This document shows positions 35,455 through 43,185 of a stretch of 46,447 nucleotides of DNA, one piece after another. Made by a program: the position numbers and the translations under genes. The stretch is from Bacteroidales bacterium (lineage in GTDB: Bacteria > Bacteroidota > Bacteroidia > Bacteroidales > UBA932). A model generated the notes under the pieces. That model did no database searches. It had not been told where the DNA came from and worked only from the letters and a program-made list of their open reading frames with translations. Each line of letters begins with the position of its first letter. The stretch's first letter is position 1. The DNA lies in assembly GCA_024402025.1 (NCBI GenBank), contig JAKSJY010000003.1:1-46447 (forward strand). Reading direction: 5' to 3'.

Positions 35455-38400
35455 TTAGAATTGAATGTTCACACCAATGTTCGTCGTCCTGGTAAGAGGG
35501 AACACGTACGAGATGTTGCCTTCGCTCCCTCCCATATTGTCCTTCGTCTCAGGGTCGATGCCATAACGGCTCATCTGGTCGAAGAGGGTTACGAGGTTGT
35601 TCGCGTTGGCATAAATTCTCATTCCGGCAATGCCCATTTTCCTGAGGAAGGGTGAATTCTCGCGGAACGAGTATCCTATCTCGACGTTCTTGATTCTCAG
35701 GTGATCCGAGGAAAGCGCCCAAAAATCGGAAACCGCGCCGAAATCGTAGTGGTTCTGGTCCGCGTCATACACGGCACGGGGATAGGTGATGGTCTGTCCC
35801 GCCGCAACTTTCTCCGCCGTCCACCTTCCTTCATACTGCCAGAGGAAGGCATTTCCGGCCCTCTTGAAGAACGGGCTGGTGATACGGGAAATGTAATAGG
35901 TGCCCATCGCAGTTCCGGAAAGGACTACATTCATATCGAAACCCTTCCAGGAGAATCCGATCTTGCCTCCGAAATTCATGAGAGGACGGTTCGGGTAGCC
36001 GACGGGGGCCATATCCTTGTCATTGACGATACCGTCGCCGTTGAGGTCGACGTACTTGATGTCTCCCAGCGTCGCGGCATTGGCGGAAGGCTGGATGAAA
36101 GGACGGTTGGCAAGCTCCTCGACAGTGTCGTAGAAGCCGTCCGTCTTGTAACCGTATCTCTGTCCGATCGAATGGCCGGTCTGGTTCATCCACTCATAGG
36201 GATTGGGAGCCTCGGCCATATTCACTATCGTGTTCTTTGCATAGGTGAGGTTGCCTTCGATGTAGTACGAGAAATCACCCTTCTTGTCCTTCCACCCGAG
36301 CACCAGCTCATATCCCCTGTTAGTAACCTCGCCGACATTGACAGCCGCGGTGTCCCACGAAGGAACTCCGAAAGTCGCAGGGATTACGCCGAGAGTGGTG
36401 AGGATGTCCTTCCTGTCTTCATAGAACCAGTCTCCGGTGAAGTAGAGTCTGTCGCGCAGGAACTTGAGTTCGATTCCGGCACTGGCCTTCGCCGACTTTT
36501 CCCAGGTAACGTTGGGGTTGCCCAGGGCGCCTTCCGAGGAACCGTTGTAGAAAGTGTTGGGAGTGTCCTCGCTGCGGCCGAACTGGTAGTAGTTGCCGGT
36601 GATGGAGCCGGAATACGAATTGGGCAAGGAAGTGAAATCTCCGTGGGCCAGGTTGGTCATGAACGTGCCGGGGAGATACAGATAACGCTTGCCGCCGATC
36701 TGGTCGTTTCCGACAATACCGTAGCTTCCCCTGATTTTGAAGAAGGTCAGGAAGTTGTTCTGTTTGAACCAGGGCTCGTTGCTTATCACGTAGCCCACTG
36801 ATGCCGCAGGGAAGAAGCCGAAACGGTGGCCTGCCGCGAAGTTCTCCGTTCCGTTGTAGGCGAAGTTGAGTTCGACCATATAGCGGGTGTCGTAGTCATA
36901 GGTGATTCGCGCCGACGTTCCGACAAGGCCGCTGGGGGTGTTGAAATCATCCCAGGGCATCGTGTATTTGGTAGCTCTCGCAAGCAGGAGTCCTCCGATG
37001 TTGTGCTTGCCGAAATTGCCCTGATAGTTCAACGTGGCGTCCAGATAGAAGTCACGCATTCCTCCCCACGAGCCGGATGCGTAGGAGTCGGCCCCGACCG
37101 TGCCGCCGAAGAACTCCAAATTGTTGGGGTCAGTGAGCGAACGCCTGACGGTGTACTGGGGAATTGCAAATGACTGGATTGCCACCTTGCTGTAATTCTC
37201 CTGATATCTCATGCTCGCCTGAAAGTCCAAGCCCTTGAGCAGATAGGACATATCGTGGCGCAGGCGAGCCGTCACGTCGATGCGGGTGTTAGTGGTTGTG
37301 CCGACCGAGCGTCCGAGCAGGGCGGGAAGCCAGCCTCCGGTCATTTCATTGTCGGTACGCCTGTGCAGACCCTCCTGCACCGAGTTCTGGGGATAATCGA
37401 AATCGGTGATGAGATGGTCGTCGATTATCATACTGCGGTTGGTGAAGGGGTTGCCTTCGTAGATGATCTGCATTATCCCGCTGTAGCGGCTGTACAGCGA
37501 ACCCGTGCCGGGACCTGAAGTGGAACCGAACTGGCCGCTGGTGTTCACGCTGAGAGTCGTGTTCTTGAATAGGTCGATATCGACGTTCGCGCGTACGTTG
37601 TATCTCTGATATCTGGATCCCGTCTGAACCCCGAAATAGTTTGCGTTCTGCATAATCGACTGCTGGTCGAAATAGTTCAGGGAAACATAATACCTGACTC
37701 TTTCCGCTCCGCCGGAAACGCTGACGTTCATCTGCCACTGGGGAGCGGTACGGCTGTAGAGTTCGGCATAGGCATCCGAAGTGCCGTAATAGAGGGCGGG
37801 GCTGTTGAGAAGCCGGGCCTTCTGGGAGGAAGTGAGGTTCATCGCCTCGACCTCGGCGGGTGTGAAGTCGCGGTTGTTCCGGAACTTCCAGAGGTCGTCG
37901 TCGGTGAACAGGTAGTTCATCAGCGCGGTCTTTCCGAAGCCGTCGGCCTCATTCATAATGGCCTCGTTGCGGAAAAGCGCGTATTCGTACGACGAAAGGC
38001 CTCTCTGCACGTTCGTCGCGTTGGTGAGTCCGAAGTTGCCGGAGAAGGACACCTTCGGGGCGCCGGCCTGGCCGCGGCGGGTGGTGATGATGATCACACC
38101 GTTGGCGGCACGTATGCCGTAAACTGCCGTGGAGGAGGCATCCTTGAGGACGCTGATGCCGAGGATGTCGTTGGGGTTAAGGCTGTTGAGCACGCTCAGG
38201 GCCTGGCTGGCCGGCTGCTCGATGCCGTCGATGACGATAAGCGGGGCGGTGTTGCCGGAATAGGACGAGATACCGCGGATGGCGATGTCGGCCGCATCCT
38301 GTCCGGGCTCACCGCTGACCGTAACGGCGCTCAAGCCCGGGGTGATACCCACGAGGGCGGACGAGACGTTGGCGACTGGGGCCTTGATCACATCGGCGCC

Positions 38401-38796
38401 GGAGACGGTGGTAATCGCACCGGTAACGTTGACTTTCTTCTGGGTCGCGAATGCCGTGACGACGATTTCGTCCAGCTGCTGGTTGTCTTCTTTCAGGACA
38501 ATTCTGAAAGTGGTTCGGGTGCCTGGCTGGAAGCTCTGGTCCACATAGCCACGACAGGTGCCGAGAACGGTCGCACCCTGCTTGACGGACAGGGTGAAAT
38601 TACCGTCCATATCCGTTGCCATACCGTTGGAGCTGTTCTGTTCCATCACCGTCGCCCCTATGACCGGAGCCCCGGATTCGTCCAGAACCGTTCCCGTAAT
38701 GGTGATGTCCGCGGCCTCCTTTGCATATGAAGCGGCACCCGCTCCAAGCATCAGGAAGGGCAGAACAGCCACAAGACAGAAAAACAGTTTTTTCAT
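35455..38796 (-). CDS. susC: SusC/RagA-family TonB-dependent transporter (first pair, operon head)
   Basis: The 1113-residue transporter has a signal peptide (ending SYAK), a CarboxypepD_reg-like domain (about 32-105: ITGTVLDESGAPVIGATV), a TonB-box region (LDEIVVTAFA), a plug (KAPVANVSSALVGITPGL, LIVIDGIEQP, SVLKDASSTAVYGIRAANGV) and a barrel ending TNIGVNIQF. It is the first gene of the large minus-strand PUL and is divergent from the regulator at 38932. It imports oligosaccharides together with the SusD at 33583. The substrate is not visible from sequence. Confidence 0.97.
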   Translation of the reverse strand: MKKLFFCLVAVLPFLMLGAGAASYAKEAADITITGTVLDESGAPVIGATVMEQNSSNGMATDMDGNFTLSVKQGATVLGTCRGYVDQSFQPGTRTTFRIVLKEDNQQLDEIVVTAFATQKKVNVTGAITTVSGADVIKAPVANVSSALVGITPGLSAVTVSGEPGQDAADIAIRGISSYSGNTAPLIVIDGIEQPASQALSVLNSLNPNDILGISVLKDASSTAVYGIRAANGVIIITTRRGQAGAPKVSFSGNFGLTNATNVQRGLSSYEYALFRNEAIMNEADGFGKTALMNYLFTDDDLWKFRNNRDFTPAEVEAMNLTSSQKARLLNSPALYYGTSDAYAELYSRTAPQWQMNVSVSGGAERVRYYVSLNYFDQQSIMQNANYFGVQTGSRYQRYNVRANVDIDLFKNTTLSVNTSGQFGSTSGPGTGSLYSRYSGIMQIIYEGNPFTNRSMIIDDHLITDFDYPQNSVQEGLHRRTDNEMTGGWLPALLGRSVGTTTNTRIDVTARLRHDMSYLLKGLDFQASMRYQENYSKVAIQSFAIPQYTVRRSLTDPNNLEFFGGTVGADSYASGSWGGMRDFYLDATLNYQGNFGKHNIGGLLLARATKYTMPWDDFNTPSGLVGTSARITYDYDTRYMVELNFAYNGTENFAAGHRFGFFPAASVGYVISNEPWFKQNNFLTFFKIRGSYGIVGNDQIGGKRYLYLPGTFMTNLAHGDFTSLPNSYSGSITGNYYQFGRSEDTPNTFYNGSSEGALGNPNVTWEKSAKASAGIELKFLRDRLYFTGDWFYEDRKDILTTLGVIPATFGVPSWDTAAVNVGEVTNRGYELVLGWKDKKGDFSYYIEGNLTYAKNTIVNMAEAPNPYEWMNQTGHSIGQRYGYKTDGFYDTVEELANRPFIQPSANAATLGDIKYVDLNGDGIVNDKDMAPVGYPNRPLMNFGGKIGFSWKGFDMNVVLSGTAMGTYYISRITSPFFKRAGNAFLWQYEGRWTAEKVAAGQTITYPRAVYDADQNHYDFGAVSDFWALSSDHLRIKNVEIGYSFRENSPFLRKMGIAGMRIYANANNLVTLFDQMSRYGIDPETKDNMGGSEGNISYVFPLTRTTNIGVNIQF

Positions 38797-38849
38797 ATCA
38801 AATGCCTTCTCTGGGAGAAATTGGTTACTAAAATGTGGTTTTACTAATG

Positions 38850-38857
38850 CAAATATG
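38850..38857 (-). promoter_or_regulatory. Possible -7 box of the first susC operon
   Basis: CATATTTG on the minus strand matches TAnnTTTG at all but the first base and lies about 53 bases before the susC ATG. No convincing TTTG was found 19-21 bases upstream, so the call rests on one element and on its place in the divergent region 38797-38931. Regulator binding sites should lie here too, but no clear operator repeat was recognised. Confidence 0.35.
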
Positions 38858-38878
38858 AAAAATTACTTTGTGCAAGCA

Positions 38879-38911
38879 TTTCTCATTATGTCCAAAAAAA
38901 CTCTAATTTTG
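38879..38911 (+). promoter_or_regulatory. Predicted promoter of the first regulator gene
   Basis: TAATTTTG (38904-38911) matches the -7 consensus, and TTTC (38879-38882) lies 21 bases upstream as a near -33 element. The regulator ATG at 38932 is 20 bases after the box, giving a short leader. Confidence 0.5.
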
Positions 38912-38931
38912 TCTTGATTTTGAATATATAT

Positions 38932-41553
38932 ATGAGAAAATATCTTCTTTCATTACTTCTCGCTCTACAAATCTGGAACCTTCAGGCGGGAAACTACTAC
39001 TGCAAGACTATAGGTATCGAGAACGGGCTGACCCAGTCCAGCATAACGAGCATCGCTTACGGCGACGGTGCGCTGTGGATAGGAACGAGATTCGGACTGA
39101 ACGTCTTCACCAACGGCAAGCTCAGGACCTATATCGATGACGGTTCGGGAAAATTGAACGGAAACTACGTGGACTGCCTGTTCTGCGACTCGGCGGACAA
39201 CGTGTGGGTAGGGACGGACAAGGGCACCTTCAGGTACGATGCGCACAGCGACAGCTTCCGCAAGTTCCTGGACTTCCCCACGCGCTGCATCGCGGAAATC
39301 GACGGCACGGTCTATTTCGGAGGCTACTACAGCATCAGCAGCTATTCCTATGCGCAAGACAAGGTCGCTCCGGCCGAAGACGGGGTATATACGGACATCG
39401 TCTCGCTCTACAACTACCGCGGCTCTCTGCTTTCCGTAAACAGCAAGGACTGCATCGGCATAGGGGATGAATCCGTGGAGATTCCGGAATACGGAGGCAA
39501 TATCGTGATGGCCTCGGAACTTGACGGGGAGAAACTTTACCTGGCGGTGATGAATGTCGGCATTATAGTGTTCGACCTGCCCTCCCGCAGGACGGAAAAG
39601 ATATACTCTCCCTCGAAAGGGTCTCTGACTTCCGAGATTCTGCTTTCACTCAGAAAAGTCGGCGGAGACATCTGGATAGGGACCGACGGCGGCGGACTTT
39701 TCATTCTCGACACGGAAAGGGGGCGAATCTATGAGGCTCTTGACGGAAACGGCTTCCACTCCAACGGACAGATTCCCCCTTCAATCACCGTAATATTCCG
39801 CGACCCTCTGGACAACGTCTGGCTCGGAAGCGTAAGGAACGGAGTGGTCGGGCTCAAGTCCTCCCCCGTCAAGTCGATGTCCCTTTCCGGGTCCGGAATC
39901 GGGAACATGAGCGAGAATGCCGTGATATGGCTGCTGGATTCAAGGGACGGGAACACGTATATAGGCACTGACGGAAACGGAGTGCACAGGTATACGGCCG
40001 AAAGCGGAAAAATCGTATCCTTCCCGGGACAGGCGCACCTCAAGGTGGTGTCGATTGCCGATTTCGACTATCAGAGGCTTGTCATCTCGATATACAACAA
40101 GGGCTTCTTCCTGATGGACCGCATCACCGGGGCGCTTGAGCCGTTCCTGCTGGTCGACGCTCAGACCACCAACGAGGAGTGCTTCCGCAGCAACGCGCCC
40201 ACCATATACAACATCGACCGCGACCGCATTCTTTTCCTTGCCGTCAACACCTACTGCTACGATACCCGCAACGGCCTCTTCACCCGATATTGCGGCGAGG
40301 AGGACATCAACAGCCAGGAACTCATAGTCGCAGGAGGGGAAAACGGGGCGTCCTCGCTGGTTGCCTACTCCAATTTCGGCCTTTTCAGAATCGACACGCT
40401 CAACGGAACAATCAAACGCATCTACCAGGCCACATCCGAAACCGGCAGCATCAATACGGCGGCCTACTGGAACGGAAAGGTGTTTTTCGGAACAAACTAC
40501 GGCCTCTTCGTGTTCGCAATCCCGGACGGGGAGACAGAAAAAATCCCCACCAAACTTTTCAACAGGGTCAGCCGCCTCCACTACGGCACGGGCGGCAACC
40601 TCTGGATCGCGGCGGACAACACCCTGTTCCTTTACCGGAACGGGACAATGGAAATCGTAGGAGAGAACAGGGGCGTGAAATCCAACGAGATTCTCGCCTG
40701 CACCGGGACAGGGAGCGGCAGCGTGCTTTTCGGTGGAAATTCGGGGGTGATAGAAATAGGGACGAACTTCTCTTATGACACTCCTGAAAACAAAAAAATA
40801 GAACTGCACGACGTGTCCGTCGCAGGCAGCAGGGTCCCATCCTTGCAGAAAAAAATGGACCTGAGGCACAACTACTCATCCCTGGTGCTGACGGTAAACC
40901 TCACCGGGGCCGACCCGTTCGAAAACGTCCTTTTTCGGTACAGGGTATCCGGCGGGCAGGAGTTCGTCTCGGAAACCTATGAAAACCAACTGTATCTCCC
41001 CACCCTGAAACCCGGCCGCTACCGGGTCGGTGCCTCATATATGATGTCCAACGGCAACTGGAGCGACGAGTGGAGCGTTCTGGATTTCAGAGTGCGCTCC
41101 CCGTGGTACAGGTCGGTTGCAATGATGGTGCTGTACGCACTGATAATCATCGGGGCCATCGCCCTCGCGGCATTCAGGATCAGCCGCGAACAGGTCAAGA
41201 GAATGGAGGCTGATTTCAAGGCCAGGAATCACGCGTTCGAAAGCGGCATCACAGCCTACATCGACGCCCATATCTCCGAGCCGGGGCTGAATGTCAATGA
41301 GATTGCGATGAATATGGCGATGAGCCGTGCGGCCCTCTACAACAAGGTCAATGCGGCATTCGGGAAAGGGGTTGCCGAACTGATAGAAGAACGCAGGATG
41401 AGGATGGCCGAGGAACTCCTGCGGACGACCGCCCTGTCCGTGCTCGACGTCTCCGAGAAGGCGGGCTATTCCACGCCGCGTTATTTCAGCACACGCTTCA
41501 AACAGCTGCACAACGGGATGACCCCGCTGAAATACCGCCAGCTCAACAGATAA
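38932..41553 (+). CDS. Membrane-spanning propeller / Y_Y_Y / AraC regulator without kinase
   Basis: The start is at ATG 38932 (MRKYLLSLLLALQIW); an upstream TTG frame adds six residues before the signal. The 873-residue protein has a signal peptide, a periplasmic regulator beta-propeller (about 25-615; repeated LWIGT, VWVGT, IWIGT and VWLGS strands), a Y_Y_Y domain (about 640-720), one membrane helix (725-748), and directly after a short linker an AraC-type DNA-binding domain (775-870; LNVNEIAMNMAMSRAALYNKV, YSTPRYFSTRFK). No HisKA, HATPase or receiver domain is present, so this is not a hybrid two-component protein. It probably senses a periplasmic glycan and acts on DNA while membrane-bound. 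It is divergent from the PUL at 38796, its likely target. It is paralogous to the gene at 43186. Confidence 0.93.
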   Translation: MRKYLLSLLLALQIWNLQAGNYYCKTIGIENGLTQSSITSIAYGDGALWIGTRFGLNVFTNGKLRTYIDDGSGKLNGNYVDCLFCDSADNVWVGTDKGTFRYDAHSDSFRKFLDFPTRCIAEIDGTVYFGGYYSISSYSYAQDKVAPAEDGVYTDIVSLYNYRGSLLSVNSKDCIGIGDESVEIPEYGGNIVMASELDGEKLYLAVMNVGIIVFDLPSRRTEKIYSPSKGSLTSEILLSLRKVGGDIWIGTDGGGLFILDTERGRIYEALDGNGFHSNGQIPPSITVIFRDPLDNVWLGSVRNGVVGLKSSPVKSMSLSGSGIGNMSENAVIWLLDSRDGNTYIGTDGNGVHRYTAESGKIVSFPGQAHLKVVSIADFDYQRLVISIYNKGFFLMDRITGALEPFLLVDAQTTNEECFRSNAPTIYNIDRDRILFLAVNTYCYDTRNGLFTRYCGEEDINSQELIVAGGENGASSLVAYSNFGLFRIDTLNGTIKRIYQATSETGSINTAAYWNGKVFFGTNYGLFVFAIPDGETEKIPTKLFNRVSRLHYGTGGNLWIAADNTLFLYRNGTMEIVGENRGVKSNEILACTGTGSGSVLFGGNSGVIEIGTNFSYDTPENKKIELHDVSVAGSRVPSLQKKMDLRHNYSSLVLTVNLTGADPFENVLFRYRVSGGQEFVSETYENQLYLPTLKPGRYRVGASYMMSNGNWSDEWSVLDFRVRSPWYRSVAMMVLYALIIIGAIALAAFRISREQVKRMEADFKARNHAFESGITAYIDAHISEPGLNVNEIAMNMAMSRAALYNKVNAAFGKGVAELIEERRMRMAEELLRTTALSVLDVSEKAGYSTPRYFSTRFKQLHNGMTPLKYRQLNR

Positions 41554-41569
41554 AGTCGCGCAAAATTCA

Positions 41570-41577
41570 TATATTTG
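41570..41577 (+). promoter_or_regulatory. Possible -7 box upstream of folB
   Basis: TATATTTG matches TAnnTTTG exactly and ends 10 bases before the folB ATG at 41588. No TTTG is seen at the -33 distance. If used, the mRNA would be almost leaderless. Confidence 0.4.
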
Positions 41578-41587
41578 TCATATTCTT

Positions 41588-41935
41588 ATGACAGGCAAGG
41601 TAGAACTTAAAGGTATGCGTTTCAAGGCTTATCACGGATGCCTTGACGAAGAAAGGCGGCTCGGAAACGAGTTTGTGGTGGACCTGTGCGGCGAATACGA
41701 TATGGATGCGGCCGCGCACTCGGATGACGTTGGGGATGCCGTTGACTATTCGGAAATGTACAGGGTCGTGCGCGAGGAGATGGAAACACCCTCGAAGCTG
41801 CTGGAAAACGTGGCATTCCGGATAAAAAGCCGCCTGCAGAAGGAATTTCCGGCGCTGACTTCGATCTGCGTGAGTGTCGCCAAGAAGAACCCGCCGGTGG
41901 AAGGAACCGTTGACTGGTCAAAAATAACATTGTGA
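41588..41935 (+). CDS. folB: Dihydroneopterin aldolase
   Basis: The 115-residue protein is a typical FolB. It converts 7,8-dihydroneopterin to 6-hydroxymethyl-7,8-dihydropterin and glycolaldehyde in folate synthesis in the cytoplasm. Landmarks: LKGMRFKAYHGCLDEER with the conserved His and Glu, DAVDYSEMYRVV, KLLENVAFRI and the C-terminal KKNPPVEGTVD with the Lys and Pro pair of the family. It lies 34 bases after the regulator stop, with its own -7 box. It is a housekeeping gene and has no evident link to the PUL. Confidence 0.95.
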   Translation: MTGKVELKGMRFKAYHGCLDEERRLGNEFVVDLCGEYDMDAAAHSDDVGDAVDYSEMYRVVREEMETPSKLLENVAFRIKSRLQKEFPALTSICVSVAKKNPPVEGTVDWSKITL

Positions 41936-41940
41936 ATAAT

Positions 41941-42777
41941 ATGAATCCTAAAAAATTGGCAGGAACAGTGTTCGGACTGTTCGCATTCATCATCGTGATG
42001 TGCACCTGCGTCGTAAGGTGCACCGTAGTGGACAACTCTGAAGTCGGCATCAAGTTCAAGAGATTCTCCCTTACAGAGCAGGGAACGCTGAAAGCGACTT
42101 CCGTAACGGGCTTCGTGTTCTACAACCCTATCACCACGGCCGTGTTCAAGTATCCCGTATTTATCCAGAGGGTCGATTACGCGCCTTTCACCGTAACTAC
42201 CAAGGACGCCGCAGTGTTCTCGATGGATCCGGTTCTCGCATACCAGCTCAACCGGGACAGGGCGACCGACGTGTTCACCAAGTACAGAAGGTCGCTCAAT
42301 GACATCGAATCCGGATATATGCGTACCTGCATCTATGATGCATACCGCATTACCGCCAACAACTACACGTCGGACGAGCTGATGGCTTCCCGCGCGAAGT
42401 TCGAGGCGGAGGTCAGGGTGATGCTTGACAATTCTCTGGGCAACGAAGGTTTCGTCGTGACCGAATTCACCTCCCAGATTACTCCTCCCGAATCGCTTTC
42501 CGCCGCAATCGAGGCGAAGAACCAGGCTATCCAGGAGTCCCTCAAGGCGGAGAACCTCATCAAGCAGGCCGAAGCCAACGCAAAAATCGAAATAGCCAAG
42601 GCTGAAGGAATGGCCAAGGCCCTCAAGATCCAGGCCGACGGAGAGGCGTACTACAACCGCACCGTAGCCGCATCCCTCAACGAACTCCTAGTCCGCCAGG
42701 ACGCAATTGACAAATGGGACGGAAAACTCCCCACCTACAACGGACAGGGAGCCCTGCCGTTCATTAAAGTACAGTAA
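41941..42777 (+). CDS. SPFH/prohibitin-type membrane protein
   Basis: The protein of about 278 residues has an N-terminal membrane helix (GTVFGLFAFIIVMCTCVV), an SPFH/band 7 domain (about 30-200: VVDNSEVGIKFKRFSL, VTTKDAAVFSMDPVLAYQL, VVTEFTSQITPPESLSAAIEAKNQAI) and a coiled-coil helix rich in Ala, Glu and Lys (about 200-240). SPFH proteins form large rings at membranes and influence proteases and lipid domains. ATG 41941 was chosen; GTG 41932, which overlaps the folB stop as GTGA, is an equally possible start adding three residues. It is 5 bases before the TSCPD gene, so the two are probably co-transcribed. Confidence 0.88.
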   Translation: MNPKKLAGTVFGLFAFIIVMCTCVVRCTVVDNSEVGIKFKRFSLTEQGTLKATSVTGFVFYNPITTAVFKYPVFIQRVDYAPFTVTTKDAAVFSMDPVLAYQLNRDRATDVFTKYRRSLNDIESGYMRTCIYDAYRITANNYTSDELMASRAKFEAEVRVMLDNSLGNEGFVVTEFTSQITPPESLSAAIEAKNQAIQESLKAENLIKQAEANAKIEIAKAEGMAKALKIQADGEAYYNRTVAASLNELLVRQDAIDKWDGKLPTYNGQGALPFIKVQ

Positions 42778-42782
42778 TTGAA

Positions 42783-43178
42783 ATGAAGAAAATTCTTGCA
42801 ATGTGCGCCATCGCGATGTGCGTGGCGCTCTCATCCGGCACCGGATCATATGCCGCCGAACCTCAGGCCGCGGCCCAGCAGCAGAGTCTCGAAGTCACTG
42901 TCCTCGAGGACAAGACCCTTCCCGACGGGGCGCGAGAGATTGTAGTCAAACCTACAAACGTCTGCTCGAGAAAGATTGACGTCGTTGTCAGCAAAGGCGT
43001 TGTCAGGAGCGTCAAGTTTACCGGAGGATGCTCGGGAAACACCCAGGGCGTCGAAAAACTCGTTGCCGGAATGAAAGTCGAAGAGGCCATCGGCCGTCTC
43101 GAGGGCATACGTTGCGGCAGCAACCCCACCAGCTGCCCGGACCAGCTTTCCAGGACACTCAAACTCTTCCTGAAATAA
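42783..43178 (+). CDS. TSCPD-domain protein with a signal peptide
   Basis: The 131-residue protein begins with a convincing signal peptide (MKKILAMCAIAMCVALSSG...SYAA). Residues about 45-131 are the domain named for its TSCPD motif: TGGCSGNTQGVEKLVAGM, GIRCGSNPTSCPDQL. The usual cysteines are present (CSGN, RCGS, SCPD, and one near VCSRK). Members of this family are normally about 80-residue cytoplasmic proteins, and a related domain ends some ribonucleotide reductases. Export is unusual. The cysteines suggest metal binding or disulfides. The function is unknown. Confidence 0.82.
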   Translation: MKKILAMCAIAMCVALSSGTGSYAAEPQAAAQQQSLEVTVLEDKTLPDGAREIVVKPTNVCSRKIDVVVSKGVVRSVKFTGGCSGNTQGVEKLVAGMKVEEAIGRLEGIRCGSNPTSCPDQLSRTLKLFLK

Positions 43179-43185
43179 GGACACC

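Noticed and set aside
38932..41553. Classical hybrid two-component system (HTCS) call for the regulators
   Set aside because: The membrane helix is followed directly by an AraC domain; there is no room for kinase, ATPase or receiver domains in 873 residues.
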